A stretch of DNA of 64,000 nt from Truepera sp965215315 (GTDB lineage: Bacteria; Deinococcota; Deinococci; Deinococcales; Trueperaceae), in NCBI GenBank assembly GCA_965215315.1, contig CBDCDB010000008.1, positions 682,001-746,000 of the forward strand, in the 5' to 3' direction. The notes below the pieces were generated by a model, which saw only the letters and a list, made by a program, of their open reading frames with translations, made no database searches and was not told the DNA's origin. The position numbers were made by a program, and so were the translations under genes. How positions within the stretch are numbered: the first letter of the stretch is position 1; every line of letters begins with the position of its first letter. Below, in pieces: positions 7,567 to 17,030 of this stretch.

Positions 7567-9372
7567 ATGGAACTATCTAACCGCGATAAAATGTTGACGC
7601 TGACCGGCATTATGCTAGCCCTTTTTCTGGGCGCGCTCGACCAGACGATTGTCTCGACGGCGCTGCCCAAAATCGTCGAAGACTTGAACGGCCTAGACCG
7701 CTACGCGTGGGTTGCGACCGCGTACCTGCTCGCCTCGACCGTATTGGTGCCTATCTACGGCAAACTTGCCGACATGTATTCACGCAAAGCCATCGAACTC
7801 TGGGCGGTAGGGACGTTTTTAACCGGCTCATTTTTATGTGGACTCGCCGGTGAGTTTGGTACCTTGCCGCTTTTGGGCGACAGCATGAACCAGCTCATCA
7901 TCTTCCGGGCCCTTCAAGGGCTCGGTGGTGCCGGGCTGTTTGCCCTGGCATTTATCGTGATTGCCGACCTTTTTCCCCCGTCGGTACGCGGTAAGTATCA
8001 GGGCTTTGTCGGGGCTACCTTCGGCGTAGCCAGCGTTTTGGGACCGGTGATCGGCGGCTTTTTAACCGATTACGGTGGCAACATCATCCCCGGTATCGAG
8101 GGCTGGCGCTGGGTGTTCTACGTCAATGTGCCGTTCGGCGCACTCGCGCTGTGGTTTATCGTCACGCGGATGCCGCCCCTTCGACCTCAAGGTGAAAAGA
8201 GCAGCCTCGACCTCTTCTCAGCCGCACTTCTCATTGCTGGTTTAGTCCCACTCATTTTGGGTTTGCAGCTCGATAAAACGGCCTATCCCTGGCTTTCGAC
8301 CACAACGCTGGCCCTTTTCGGCGGCGCAGCGTTGGCACTCGCGCTCTTCGTCTTTCGTTCGCTCCGCTCTCCCAACCCGATTCTCGACATGAGGTTATTT
8401 AACAACCGCGTCTTTAGCACCTCGAACCTGGCGCTCTTTTTTATCGGTGGGGCTTTCTTGAGCATCCTGATCTTTCTGCCACTCTTTATGGTCAACGTTG
8501 TCGGCGTTTCAGCGACGCAGGCCGGAACCAGTCTGATTCCCCTGTCGCTCGGGTTGGTCGTCGGGTCAATTGTCGCGGGGCAGCTCGTCTCACGAATAGG
8601 ACACTACAAATACTTCATGCTAGGCGGCGGCGCACTGCTCTTCATCGGGGCGTATCTCTTGTCCACAATGAGCGCTGACGTCACCTACTTACGCGTTACG
8701 CTCTATATGGTCATCTGCGGGCTGGGGCTGGGGCCGTCGTTTCCACTCTACACGCTTGCCATTCAAAACGCGGTTGATGTTCGCCAACTCGGTCAGGCAA
8801 CCTCGGCAAGCCAGTTTTTTCGGCAGATTGGCGGCACCGTCGGGGCCGCGCTGATGGGCACTGTTTTAGCGACCGGGCTGGCGACTTCATTTAGTAACGT
8901 CACTACGCCTGGAACGGCCGGGGGTGCGCCGAGTGCCGGAGCAAGCAGTGAACTCTCTAGGGGTGGCCTCTCAGAAATCGGTAATTCGGTTCGCGCAGGC
9001 TTCGACGAGCAGTATGGGCTGATTACGCAGGTGGTGCGTCAGGGCGATCAGGAGGCGTTCGCGCAACTCAACGCCAATCCGCAACTACCGCAAGAGGTCA
9101 AAACCCAGTTCCAACGCCTGCCTGCCTTAGCGCAAGCACCTAAAGCCGCGCAAGACAGGGCGCTAAGCGCCATCCGCACCCAGCTCAACACGCAAGCTGA
9201 CGAAACCGTTACGCAGGTCACGCGCACGGTTAAAGTAGCCTTCGCGGACGCGATTACCAACATCTACCGTTACGCTGCGATTTTAGTTGTTCTCGGCTGG
9301 TTGACGACGCTGTTTGTCCCGGAGGTCAAACTCCGTACGACGAACGCGCCCGCAGTGCAAGCCGCACACTAG
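7567..9372 (+). CDS. MFS drug exporter, DHA2 (EmrB/QacA) family
   Basis: 601 residues, the length expected for a 14-segment proton-coupled multidrug exporter. The N-terminal motif LGALDQTIVSTALPKIVEDL (about 21-40) is motif D1 of the DHA2 family; GKLADMYSRK near 67 is motif A, and ASVLGPVIGGFLTD near 156 is motif C. A hydrophilic segment of about 130 residues (about 446-575) lies before the last membrane helix. AAAGGAG before the ATG is a strong ribosome site. It probably forms one unit with the MarR gene, and substrates cannot be read from the sequence. Confidence 0.93.
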   Translation: MELSNRDKMLTLTGIMLALFLGALDQTIVSTALPKIVEDLNGLDRYAWVATAYLLASTVLVPIYGKLADMYSRKAIELWAVGTFLTGSFLCGLAGEFGTLPLLGDSMNQLIIFRALQGLGGAGLFALAFIVIADLFPPSVRGKYQGFVGATFGVASVLGPVIGGFLTDYGGNIIPGIEGWRWVFYVNVPFGALALWFIVTRMPPLRPQGEKSSLDLFSAALLIAGLVPLILGLQLDKTAYPWLSTTTLALFGGAALALALFVFRSLRSPNPILDMRLFNNRVFSTSNLALFFIGGAFLSILIFLPLFMVNVVGVSATQAGTSLIPLSLGLVVGSIVAGQLVSRIGHYKYFMLGGGALLFIGAYLLSTMSADVTYLRVTLYMVICGLGLGPSFPLYTLAIQNAVDVRQLGQATSASQFFRQIGGTVGAALMGTVLATGLATSFSNVTTPGTAGGAPSAGASSELSRGGLSEIGNSVRAGFDEQYGLITQVVRQGDQEAFAQLNANPQLPQEVKTQFQRLPALAQAPKAAQDRALSAIRTQLNTQADETVTQVTRTVKVAFADAITNIYRYAAILVVLGWLTTLFVPEVKLRTTNAPAVQAAH

Positions 9373-9479
9373 CACTAAGCCAGGCTAAAAGTTAGGTACA
9401 AGTCGTAGCTATAAACGTAAGGACGAACTGCGGGCATAATCCCTCGCGGTTCATCCTTACCCTTGATAGACTCTCCCTT

Positions 9480-10640
9480 GTGACGCGCCCGCCGACCCAC
9501 CCTGCACCGAAAACCGTGCCCCCCAGAATGCTCATCGTCTCCGCCTCGATTGGTGGTGGACACGTCGCGGCGGCGCGGGCGCTTGGGGAGGCGGCGTGGG
9601 CCAAGGGGTTGGAACCCGAACACATCGACCTGCTCTCTTATACTGCACCAGGGTTTCGCAGACTCTACCGTCAGACGTACTTCGATCTAGTACGCACCGC
9701 CCCAGATTTTGTCGATTGGCTCGGCAAACGCCTAGACCGCCGCCCGCAAGAGCAGCGCACCCGGCAAGAGCGGGTGATGGCGCGGCTCACGCAGCTGTTG
9801 TCACGCAACCTGGTCTGGCAAGTCCGGCAACGCGCCCCTGAACTCATCGTCCATACCCACTTTTTACCCCCGGCAGTCGTCCGCGCCGAACGTTACGACA
9901 TCCCTGAAGCTGTGGTCGTGACCGACTACGCGGCGCACAACCTCTGGCTACAACCGGGAATAAGGCGTTACTTCGTCGCTACCGGCGAGGTCGCCGCTCA
10001 CTTACAAGCCGTCGGCGTCGAAGACGACCGGGTTCGGGTGACGGGTATTCCGATCAGTACACGTTTCAAAACGCTGCCTGCTAAAGTTGCAGCCAGGGCT
10101 GCCCTCGAGCTAACCCCGGAACGTGACGTACTGCTGCTGATTGCTTCGGGCCTCGAGCCAGACACCCTTAGGCGTTTACTCACCTATTTACGAGAGCTGA
10201 AGTGGCCGCTGAGCGTCATCATCGTGTGTGGTCGCTCGGACGCGCTCGTCGCCGTCGCCGAACGTGCGCTGGCGGGCTACACGGGTCTGATAAGCTTTAC
10301 GGTTCACGGGTTTGTCAACAATGTGCCGCAGTATATGAGCGCCGCCGACCTGCTCGTCGGCAAACCGGGCGGTTTAACGACCTCTGAAGCGCTCGCTGCC
10401 GGATTGCCTTTTGCGGTCGTCAGCCCCTACCCGCTGCAAGAAGAGGCCAACGCCAACTTTGTACTCGAGCACGGCGTGGGTTTCAGGCTCGAGCCGCTGA
10501 CCGTCACCCCGTATAAGCTCCGCAATTTTTTCGCCGACGACGCGCAGCGCGCGCAGATGCACCAAACAGCCCTGACCCTCGCGCAACCGACAGCCGCCGA
10601 ACATATTATCGAGTCGCTGCTAGCCGAACCGCTGCGCTGA
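9480..10640 (+). CDS. MGDG-synthase-type glycosyltransferase
   Basis: 386 residues. The N-terminal half has the MGDG synthase motif MLIVSASIGGGHVAAARALGE, and the C-terminal half the nucleotide-sugar site GKPGGLTTSEALAAGLP (about 298-314) of GT28-type enzymes. Such enzymes transfer glucose or galactose from UDP-sugar to diacylglycerol or related lipids at the inner face of the membrane, giving membrane glycolipids. The start is GTG at 9480, 7 nt after TAGACT (9467-9472), so the transcript is probably leaderless. An ATG at residue 17 (9528) is possible but would leave no upstream signal. The acceptor is not known. Confidence 0.87.
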   Translation: MTRPPTHPAPKTVPPRMLIVSASIGGGHVAAARALGEAAWAKGLEPEHIDLLSYTAPGFRRLYRQTYFDLVRTAPDFVDWLGKRLDRRPQEQRTRQERVMARLTQLLSRNLVWQVRQRAPELIVHTHFLPPAVVRAERYDIPEAVVVTDYAAHNLWLQPGIRRYFVATGEVAAHLQAVGVEDDRVRVTGIPISTRFKTLPAKVAARAALELTPERDVLLLIASGLEPDTLRRLLTYLRELKWPLSVIIVCGRSDALVAVAERALAGYTGLISFTVHGFVNNVPQYMSAADLLVGKPGGLTTSEALAAGLPFAVVSPYPLQEEANANFVLEHGVGFRLEPLTVTPYKLRNFFADDAQRAQMHQTALTLAQPTAAEHIIESLLAEPLR

Positions 10641-10766
10641 AGAAAACGAAAAGCACAACGTTCAAGCTCCTTAAGGCTGTTTTTCTTTCCCTATTCGGTG
10701 GGCTGTCCCACCTCGGCATCTTCTGCTACCAGCCTTGCAACAACCAACTCGGTATGCTGAACACTT

Positions 10767-11537
10767 ATGACGATTCCTTCTAAACCCGTACCCGCCGACC
10801 TGATGCTGATTGTGCCGCACCCCGACGACGAGGTTTTCTCGTGCGGCGGGATATTTTCTAAAATGAGCGAGGCGGGGCAGCAGATCGTCACCGTAACACT
10901 GACCAGAGGAGCGTCGGGCCGGACGCTTGGGCTCTGTACTCAGGCCGAGTTGCCGACGTTTCGGGAGCGTGAAGTTCGCGCCTCGCTGCGCGTGTTGGGC
11001 GTTCAGGACGTGTACATCTACGATTATCCCGATTTTGTCCCTGACGCCGACCGGGGGTTGCCGCAAAACGGCGGCCTGCGTGACATTCCCGAAAGCGAAG
11101 GTGTCGAGGAACTCGGCAAGCTTTTACAGCGGCACCGGCCCAAGGTCATCGTGACGTTTCCGCCCAACGGGTCAAACGGACATCCCGACCACGTGATTAC
11201 GAACGAATGGGTGTTGAAAGCTTTGGAGCCCCTCCCTTTTAGTCCGGCGCTCTACTACTTTGCCAGCGAACGGCCCTACGTTTCAGATACGCCTCGAGCC
11301 GGTTTTCTTGGCGCAGACGAGCTTAAGGCGCAGTTTTTACCGCCGACGCATTACCTAGACGTCGGACCGTACCTAGAGAATAAACTCCGGGCGATGGCGC
11401 AGCACGAGACGCAGGCGCGGAGTGTGCTGGCGTTTATGCGCGGCAACCCGCGGCGACTGCTGCTCGAGGCGTTTCACCGCGCCCGCCCGAGCTACCCGGA
11501 GAGCGAAGGCCCGCGTACCGTAGGTTGGCTCCGTTAG
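10767..11537 (+). CDS. PIG-L/LmbE family deacetylase
   Basis: 256 residues with the zinc site HPDDEVFSCGG (about residues 18-28) and the second metal-ligand segment HPDH near residue 141, both diagnostic of PIG-L N-acetylglucosaminyl deacetylases. Members include BshB, which makes the bacillithiol precursor, and MshB for mycothiol. Deinococcota make bacillithiol, so a BshB role is plausible, but no bshA or bshC is seen in the window to confirm it. The gene follows the lipid glycosyltransferase by about 125 bp, so a glycolipid substrate is the alternative. TATGCT (10753-10758) lies 8 nt before the ATG, suggesting a leaderless transcript. Confidence 0.88.
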   Translation: MTIPSKPVPADLMLIVPHPDDEVFSCGGIFSKMSEAGQQIVTVTLTRGASGRTLGLCTQAELPTFREREVRASLRVLGVQDVYIYDYPDFVPDADRGLPQNGGLRDIPESEGVEELGKLLQRHRPKVIVTFPPNGSNGHPDHVITNEWVLKALEPLPFSPALYYFASERPYVSDTPRAGFLGADELKAQFLPPTHYLDVGPYLENKLRAMAQHETQARSVLAFMRGNPRRLLLEAFHRARPSYPESEGPRTVGWLR

Positions 11538-11662
11538 GCTGCGTTTGAGTTGCATTAAAAGTCACAACAGTTTGGCAGGCACGTAAAAAACCCAACAATC
11601 CCTTCATATATCGTCCCCTAGCGCTGCGCGTGTGAAGGCTCCCACAGAGAATATTTGGGTGC

Positions 11663-13096
11663 GTGATAAGCTACGCTGTGTTTTTCCGCCGTCCTACTTT
11701 TGGTGATACGCCCTTTGACGTGGCTCCTGCCCACCGTGCGCTCGCCGAAGGGCGGTTCGAGACGGCCCTAACGCTCCTGGAGGGTGCTACCCGGCGGCAG
11801 CGGCGGCGCAGCTCACAAGCGCAGCTTAAACTTTATCTGGCGGCGACCTACGCGCTCTGCGGTTCTGAGGGTTCCAAATGGGGCGCACAAACGCTGCGCG
11901 AAGCCGCTGAAACCGACAGCGACATTACGCAGTTGGCACTCTACCGGGCGCTCTATTGGGAGTTTGCGGCGTACCGGGGCGACGCGGCGGCGGACGTGCG
12001 CAAGGGCGCGTTAGCCGCAGCTCGGCTCGGCGACCCGTTTGCGATCTATCACGCAGCGTCGGCCCTGTTTGCCATTCGCGCCTACCGCCGCGCGGCGCGG
12101 CTGTTAAAAAAGCTCGAGCCCCTCGACCTACCCGACTACTTGCGCTGGCGCTACTGGTCGCTGCTCGGCAAAAGTTGCAGCGCGAGCGACCGTTTAGACG
12201 AAGCCGCCGACGCGTTTCGCTACTCGGTCTCGCTCGCTGTGAGCGAAGAGAAGCACCGCGAACGGCTCCATTTGGCAGGAACACTTTTAGAACTTCACCG
12301 TCCGGAGAGCGCTCTCGGCGTCCTGCACAAAACTGAGGTCGGCGAGTTAGGTTCCGGTGAACGGCTCCTGCGTATCTACTTCGAGGGGCGCGCACAGCTC
12401 CTATTGGGCAACCCAAATCTGGCGTTAGAGCATCTCCAGCGGGCGAGCGCACTAGAGGACGAAGCGGGGCAACCCTCGTACACCTACAAACTGGCGCTGG
12501 CTCAGTGTTACGGCGCACTCGGGCGTTACCCGCAGGCGATCTCGAGCTACCTGCAAGCAACTGAACTCGCTCCGAAAAAGCAGCGCGTCTGGACACTCCA
12601 CGAGTACGCGCTGCTCTTAATCGAAGCCGATCAGCTGCAAGGTGCCCGTGAGCTGCTCCATGAAACGCTCCGCGCCGAAGGCTACGCCTACCGCGCCGAG
12701 GTCTACGCCGACCTAGCCGAAGTCGAATACAAACTCGCCAACTTAAGTCAAGCCGCCGAACACGCGCTCCGGGCCCTCGACCTGGGCGCAACCGGCTCGG
12801 CATGCCTGACGCTCGGGTCGGTCGCCTATGAGTACTACCACCTCGACGAAGCCATCAGCTGGTTTGAAAAGGCGGTCGCGGCGGGCCGCGAAGGTGAGAC
12901 CGACTGGCTACACGCCCAGCAGATGCTCGCCGACATCTTTGTACAGCAGAGCTTCAGGCGTCCGGAACGGGTCGTTTTTCACGCAGAGCTGGCGCTCAAG
13001 TATCTTCACGAAGGTGACGAGTGGGCGCTTATTTTGCGCGGGTATGCAGAACAGGCTAGGACGCTTTTGGGGGGACACTCGAGGCGTTTCAATTAA
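11663..13096 (+). CDS. Tetratricopeptide repeat protein
   Basis: 477 residues made almost wholly of helical TPR-like repeats. The clearest are YRRAARLLKKLEPLDLPDYL, then NPNLALEHLQRASALEDEAG, then GRYPQAISSYLQATELAPKK and YHLDEAISWFEKAVAAGREG. There is no signal peptide or membrane segment, so it is probably a cytoplasmic scaffold or adaptor. The start is GTG at 11663 without a clear ribosome site, and a later start cannot be excluded. It faces the GNAT gene, with a gap of 31 bp between the convergent stops. The partner and process are unknown. Confidence 0.8.
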   Translation: MISYAVFFRRPTFGDTPFDVAPAHRALAEGRFETALTLLEGATRRQRRRSSQAQLKLYLAATYALCGSEGSKWGAQTLREAAETDSDITQLALYRALYWEFAAYRGDAAADVRKGALAAARLGDPFAIYHAASALFAIRAYRRAARLLKKLEPLDLPDYLRWRYWSLLGKSCSASDRLDEAADAFRYSVSLAVSEEKHRERLHLAGTLLELHRPESALGVLHKTEVGELGSGERLLRIYFEGRAQLLLGNPNLALEHLQRASALEDEAGQPSYTYKLALAQCYGALGRYPQAISSYLQATELAPKKQRVWTLHEYALLLIEADQLQGARELLHETLRAEGYAYRAEVYADLAEVEYKLANLSQAAEHALRALDLGATGSACLTLGSVAYEYYHLDEAISWFEKAVAAGREGETDWLHAQQMLADIFVQQSFRRPERVVFHAELALKYLHEGDEWALILRGYAEQARTLLGGHSRRFN

Positions 13097-13127
13097 AGTT
13101 GACTCGAGTCCTCTTGAACACGTTGTA

Positions 13128-14165
13128 TTACGCTCGCTTCAGGTATTCCTTTAACTTCGCTATTTCTAGTTGCCAAACCGTTCTAGACCTATATAACTTG
13201 AATCCAAGCTGGTCGTTGATTCTCAGCATCGGCACGTTCGAGTTAGCATTTCCGGTACGAATACGTTTGACCGAGAGGCGCTCCGCCAAAACTTTCTGAA
13301 TCATGGCGGCTTTAAGCCATTTGCCGAGACCGTTACCTCTATATTCAGGTAAAACTCCGGTAGCCTCTTGCTCGAGGTTTTCCGGATCTTCCGGATACCA
13401 GTACGTTTCCGTAAAACCGGCTAAACGGCCCGACAGCCGGTGACGAACATAGAGCGTCCAGCGCTTAACCCCTCGAGCCAAAGCGTAAGCTTCTCCTCCG
13501 CGCAGCTCTTCGGGTGTTGTTTGCCAATCATTCATCTCGAGGTCGTCTCGGGGCGCAGCGTTCATCACCGTAAAGAGGTCGGCGATAGCACCAATTTCAG
13601 CTTCGGGGTAGTGGTCGCCCCAAAAACCTAGTTCAAACTCGTGAGCTTTTGTAGGGGCGAAGCTAACCCAAGCTGTCAATCGTTCTCGGTCAACCTCAGC
13701 TAAAACGAGCTGGTTTGTACTCTCCTCTAGACCTCTAGTCGCTCCTAATCGCTCGGCAAAACCTTGTCCTTCAGGTACAGCAGAGATCGTTGAAGCGGTA
13801 ATGAGGGTTCGGTTATGCTTTTCCGCAAACGTCATCACTCTCTCAAAAAGTGGCTTGGTATATCCTCTTCTTCGGTAAGGTTCCAGAACATAGAGTTCGA
13901 GTGAAAAAAGATGCGGATTATTTTCGTCAAAGCTCACGTTTAGAAGCAGTTCAGCAAGGATCTGTTCATCCTCCCATAGATGCCACATTTCAAAAGCTAG
14001 ATTCTCGAGCAAACACCAGCTCTGGGCATTTTTGATGCTGAACTCGAGTGACGGATTCGGGGTCTCAGGCATTTCCTCTTGTTTTCTTAGCTCGAGAAAT
14101 CTATGACGGCTCTTGAAGTAGCCCTCGCTGGCAGTTTCCGGGTTGAATAACGTTAGTTCTGGCAT
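13128..14165 (-). CDS. Tandem GNAT N-acetyltransferase
   Basis: 345 residues holding two GNAT modules. The first has ELYVLEPYRRRGYTKPLFERVM (about 90-111), and the second GVLPEYRGNGLGKWLKAAMI (about 275-294), each being the acetyl-CoA pyrophosphate loop (R/Q-x-x-G-x-G/A). The second module ends with the typical NANSNVPMLRINDQLGFKLYR. These enzymes move an acetyl group from acetyl-CoA to an amine, and the acceptor is unknown. AAGGAGG lies 8 nt before the ATG. The gene is convergent with the TPR gene. Confidence 0.88.
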   Translation of the reverse strand: MPELTLFNPETASEGYFKSRHRFLELRKQEEMPETPNPSLEFSIKNAQSWCLLENLAFEMWHLWEDEQILAELLLNVSFDENNPHLFSLELYVLEPYRRRGYTKPLFERVMTFAEKHNRTLITASTISAVPEGQGFAERLGATRGLEESTNQLVLAEVDRERLTAWVSFAPTKAHEFELGFWGDHYPEAEIGAIADLFTVMNAAPRDDLEMNDWQTTPEELRGGEAYALARGVKRWTLYVRHRLSGRLAGFTETYWYPEDPENLEQEATGVLPEYRGNGLGKWLKAAMIQKVLAERLSVKRIRTGNANSNVPMLRINDQLGFKLYRSRTVWQLEIAKLKEYLKRA

Positions 14166-14254
14166 AAAACGCCTCCTTAAAAAGGCAAAATTGTTCTAGA
14201 TAGACAGATAGATTAAGATGCTTGGCGCTTTAGGCTGTCTTAATGACCTGTTCG

Positions 14255-14296
14255 TTTAGCTGTAGACAAAGGCTGGTGGCCCCTTGTTCAGCTAAA
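14255..14296. other. Extended stem-loop, possible structured RNA
   Basis: TTTAGCTG (14255-14262) pairs perfectly with CAGCTAAA (14289-14296). Inside, ACAA pairs with TTGT and GGC with GCC around a 5-nt loop, giving about 15 pairs in three blocks. No T tract follows in either direction, so a terminator is unlikely. It lies upstream of the GNAT gene and may be part of its leader or be a site for a dimeric protein. Confidence 0.45.
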
Positions 14297-14523
14297 AATC
14301 CCGCAAAGCGCTACGATAAACAACTGCTTTAACTCTCATTACGCCTTTGCGTTAAGGAGTAGCTTGTTGGCTTAGTATCGGGCCGAGTGAGGGTTCAGAC
14401 AAGAATTTTCAAAGTGACTTCATGTTGACACAAAACGGGCTGAGTGTCCAGCAGGCTGAGCGCTCGAGCCCCTACCTCTACACGCCGTTGTACGCCGCAA
14501 CTTTTTTGTAAGACTTTAAGACT

Positions 14524-14529
14524 TATGAT
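14524..14529 (+). promoter_or_regulatory. radA -10 box
   Basis: TATGAT ends 6 nt before the GTG start of radA, with no ribosome site between. This fits a leaderless transcript. The -35 region is T-rich but without a good hexamer at the usual distance. Confidence 0.6.
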
Positions 14530-14535
14530 AGTTGG

Positions 14536-15870
14536 GTGGCTAAGGTCAGTACCATTTACAGTTGTAACGAATGCGGCACGCAGTCGCCGGTCAAGATGGG
14601 CAAGTGCCCGCGCTGCGGGGCGTGGGGCAGTATGGAGGCGCAAGCCGCGCCGAGCAGCGCCGGAGCTGGACGCGCGGCAACGCGGGGGTTAACGCCGCCG
14701 GTCGTGGTCGAGACGCTCTCGAGCCTCACCCTCACCGAGGCGCAGCGGGTTCCTTCGGGGATTGACGAGGTTGACCGAGTGCTGGGCGGCGGTTGGGTCG
14801 CCGGAGCCGTGACGCTGCTCGCCGGTGAACCCGGTATCGGCAAGTCCACCCTGCTCCTGCAACTCGCCCACGAGATGCTGGAACAGGGCCACGGCACGCT
14901 CTACGTTGCAGGTGAAGAGTCGTTGTCGCAGGTCAAGATGCGCGCGGAACGGCTCGGGGTTGCGAACAAGCTCGAGCTGACCCGCGAAACCGACGCCCGC
15001 ACCTTGGCAGAGCATTTCCGCGCCTTTCGCCCCCCCTTTATCATCGTCGATTCGGTGCAGACACTGATTGCCGAAGACGGCGCGACCCCCGGTACCGTCA
15101 CGCAAGTTCGGGACGGTACGGCGCTCCTGACGCAAGCCGCGAAGGAAGCGGGCAGTGCGCTCGTGTTAATCGGGCACGTTACCAAGCAGGGGCAGGTGGC
15201 AGGGCCAAAAGTTGTCGAGCATATGGTGGACGCGACGCTGGCACTCGAGAGCGCCTCGGGCTTTCGCGTCTTGCGGACGATGAAAAACCGTTTCGGCCCA
15301 GCCGGTGAGATGGGCGTGTTTGAGATGACGACCGGCGGGATGCGGCCTGTCTCCAATCCTTCAGAGGCATTTTTGGCGGAGCGGCCTCGGGGCGTGGCGG
15401 GTTCAGCAATTGTTGCGGCCTTAGAGGGACAGCGGCCTTTACTTCTCGAGGTACAGGCGCTCGCCGCCAAGTCACCTTACGCGTCGCCCCGCCGCACTGT
15501 GCAGGGGCTCGACCCGCGCCGGGTAGACGTGGTGCTGGCGGTGTTGGAAAGAAGGCTCGAGCTTCCCCTAGCTGGTTTAGACGTTTACGTCAACGTCGCA
15601 GGCGGTCTCCGTTTGACCGACCCCGGTACCGATTTAGCGGTTGCGCTGGCAGTGTATTCAGCCGTAACGAACCGCCCGCTCCCAGAAGGAACCGCCGTCG
15701 TGGGTGAGGTCGGTTTAGCCGGTGAACTGCGGAGCGTCGCTCAGCTCGAGCGCCGGATTCAGGAGGCGGGCCGTACCGAGTTTCCGCGTCTGGTCGGGCC
15801 GCCTCTTGCGGGGAGCAAGCATACGACCGTGCGTACCCTTGCCGAAGCCATTGGTGCAGTATGGGCGTGA
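14536..15870 (+). CDS. radA: DNA repair protein RadA
   Basis: 444 residues. RadA is a RecA-like helicase that drives branch migration of recombination intermediates and helps recombinational repair. Domains in order: a four-Cys zinc ribbon (CNECGTQSPVKMGKCPRCGAWG, about 9-30 with its spacing), Walker A GEPGIGKSTLL near 97, the RadA signature KNRFG near 251, and a C-terminal Lon-protease-like domain (about 290-444) without protease function. The GTG start at 14536 follows a -10 box by 6 nt. The end overlaps the PIN-TRAM gene by 10 bp. Confidence 0.96.
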   Translation: MAKVSTIYSCNECGTQSPVKMGKCPRCGAWGSMEAQAAPSSAGAGRAATRGLTPPVVVETLSSLTLTEAQRVPSGIDEVDRVLGGGWVAGAVTLLAGEPGIGKSTLLLQLAHEMLEQGHGTLYVAGEESLSQVKMRAERLGVANKLELTRETDARTLAEHFRAFRPPFIIVDSVQTLIAEDGATPGTVTQVRDGTALLTQAAKEAGSALVLIGHVTKQGQVAGPKVVEHMVDATLALESASGFRVLRTMKNRFGPAGEMGVFEMTTGGMRPVSNPSEAFLAERPRGVAGSAIVAALEGQRPLLLEVQALAAKSPYASPRRTVQGLDPRRVDVVLAVLERRLELPLAGLDVYVNVAGGLRLTDPGTDLAVALAVYSAVTNRPLPEGTAVVGEVGLAGELRSVAQLERRIQEAGRTEFPRLVGPPLAGSKHTTVRTLAEAIGAVWA

Positions 15871-16919
15871 GGCGCTCGGCCTCGACGCTCGAGCTGCTCG
15901 TCCGGGGCGCGGCGTGTATTTTAGGTGGCCTCGCAGGATTATTCGTCGGGCGCTGGCTCGTCGGTCAGAACGTCCTCAGCGAAAGCATCAACCTCGTCTA
16001 CCTGACGCTGCTCGGACTTCTGCTCGGCTACCTCCTGAGCGCACCCCTCGTCAGACCCGCCGAACGCACCGTGCTGTGGTTTCGGAGTTTGTCGCCGGAC
16101 GCAGTGTTAGCTGCCGGAGTAGGCGCGACCGCCGCGCTCGTGCTGACGGTGCTCTTAAACAGCGTTCTAGAGCAGGTACCAGGGTTTTCGTGGCAGATAT
16201 CGGTGTTGATGACGGCGCTCTTAGTCGCCGCGTCATCGTGGTTTTTTGTCCGTAACCGGGGCATTTTCCTGCGGGTCAGACAGTCCGACAGGGCCGAACG
16301 GGCACCCCACCAAGAAGCGCTGCTGCCTACGGTACTCGACACCTCCGCCCTGATTGACGGTCGGGTCGTCGCTATTGTCGAGACGCACTTCTTAAACGGC
16401 ACGGTCTTGTTGCCGCAGGTCGTCCTAGCCGAACTGCAGCGGATTGCCGATTCGGGCGATCCTACTAGACGCCGCCGGGGTCGGCGCGGGCTCGAGGTCT
16501 TAGAACAGCTCCGACTTACTCTAGGGGAACGCTTCGCAGTCTACGACCCTTCAGGCTCCCCAGTATCAGACGCACCGGTCGATACCCAACTCGTCAAACT
16601 CTGCTTAGCGCGACCCGCGCGGCTCTTCACCACCGACTACAACTTGGCACGCGTCGCAACCGTTAGCGGCGTGGTGGTCTTGAACCCCAACACGCTCGCC
16701 AACGCGCTGAGGCCGGGGTTTGCTACTGGCGAGACGCTGCGCGTGCAGATCACCAAACCGGGGCGCGAACCGGGGCAGGGTCTGGCCTACCTGGACGACG
16801 GGACGATGGTCGTGGTCGAAGGGGCCGGGGACAAGGTTGGCGAGCAGGTCAGCGCTGCTGTGACGAGCCATTTGCAAACTCAAGTCGGACAGATGGTGTT
16901 CGCCCAACTCGAGGGTTGA
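15861..16919 (+). CDS. PIN-TRAM domain membrane protein (YacL-like)
   Basis: 352 residues. The N-terminal 130 residues have about four membrane segments. They are followed by a PIN nuclease fold with LPTVLDTSALIDGRV (about 153-167) and RLFTTDYNLARVA (about 253-265) carrying the acidic metal ligands, and then a TRAM RNA-binding domain from about 290 (GREPGQGLAYLDDGTMVVVEGA). The same architecture is found in the YacL family, which in many Firmicutes also lies next to radA. It is probably a membrane-anchored RNase, with unknown target. The start overlaps the radA end by 10 bp, so the two are co-transcribed. Confidence 0.93.
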   Translation: MGVRRSASTLELLVRGAACILGGLAGLFVGRWLVGQNVLSESINLVYLTLLGLLLGYLLSAPLVRPAERTVLWFRSLSPDAVLAAGVGATAALVLTVLLNSVLEQVPGFSWQISVLMTALLVAASSWFFVRNRGIFLRVRQSDRAERAPHQEALLPTVLDTSALIDGRVVAIVETHFLNGTVLLPQVVLAELQRIADSGDPTRRRRGRRGLEVLEQLRLTLGERFAVYDPSGSPVSDAPVDTQLVKLCLARPARLFTTDYNLARVATVSGVVVLNPNTLANALRPGFATGETLRVQITKPGREPGQGLAYLDDGTMVVVEGAGDKVGEQVSAAVTSHLQTQVGQMVFAQLEG

Positions 16920-17019
16920 CCCAAAGCCAGACTCTATGAAATCAAAAAAGTCGCCAGCTGCCAACTCAACGTGTAGCTTTGATGAAGGTCGAGGTATAGC
17001 CGGACGCCCCCAAACCTGC

Positions 17020-17025
17020 TAGATT
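17020..17025 (+). promoter_or_regulatory. -10 box of the exported protein gene
   Basis: TAGATT lies 5 nt before the ATG at 17031, with no ribosome site, consistent with a leaderless transcript. Confidence 0.5.
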
Positions 17026-17030
17026 AGCGC

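Larger units (their letters stand above)
14166..14535. other. Intergenic region between GNAT gene and radA
   Basis: A 370-bp region with divergent promoters. It holds a hairpin at 14255-14296 (listed separately), a TTGACA at 14424-14429, and the radA -10 box at 14524-14529. A 29-codon frame from 14423 to 14512 has no coding signature. No tRNA or other recognised RNA was found. Confidence 0.4.

Noticed and set aside
11925..12803. 292-codon minus-strand frame inside the TPR gene
   Set aside because: Composition is extremely Arg-rich and low complexity, typical of an antisense shadow of a GC-rich gene.
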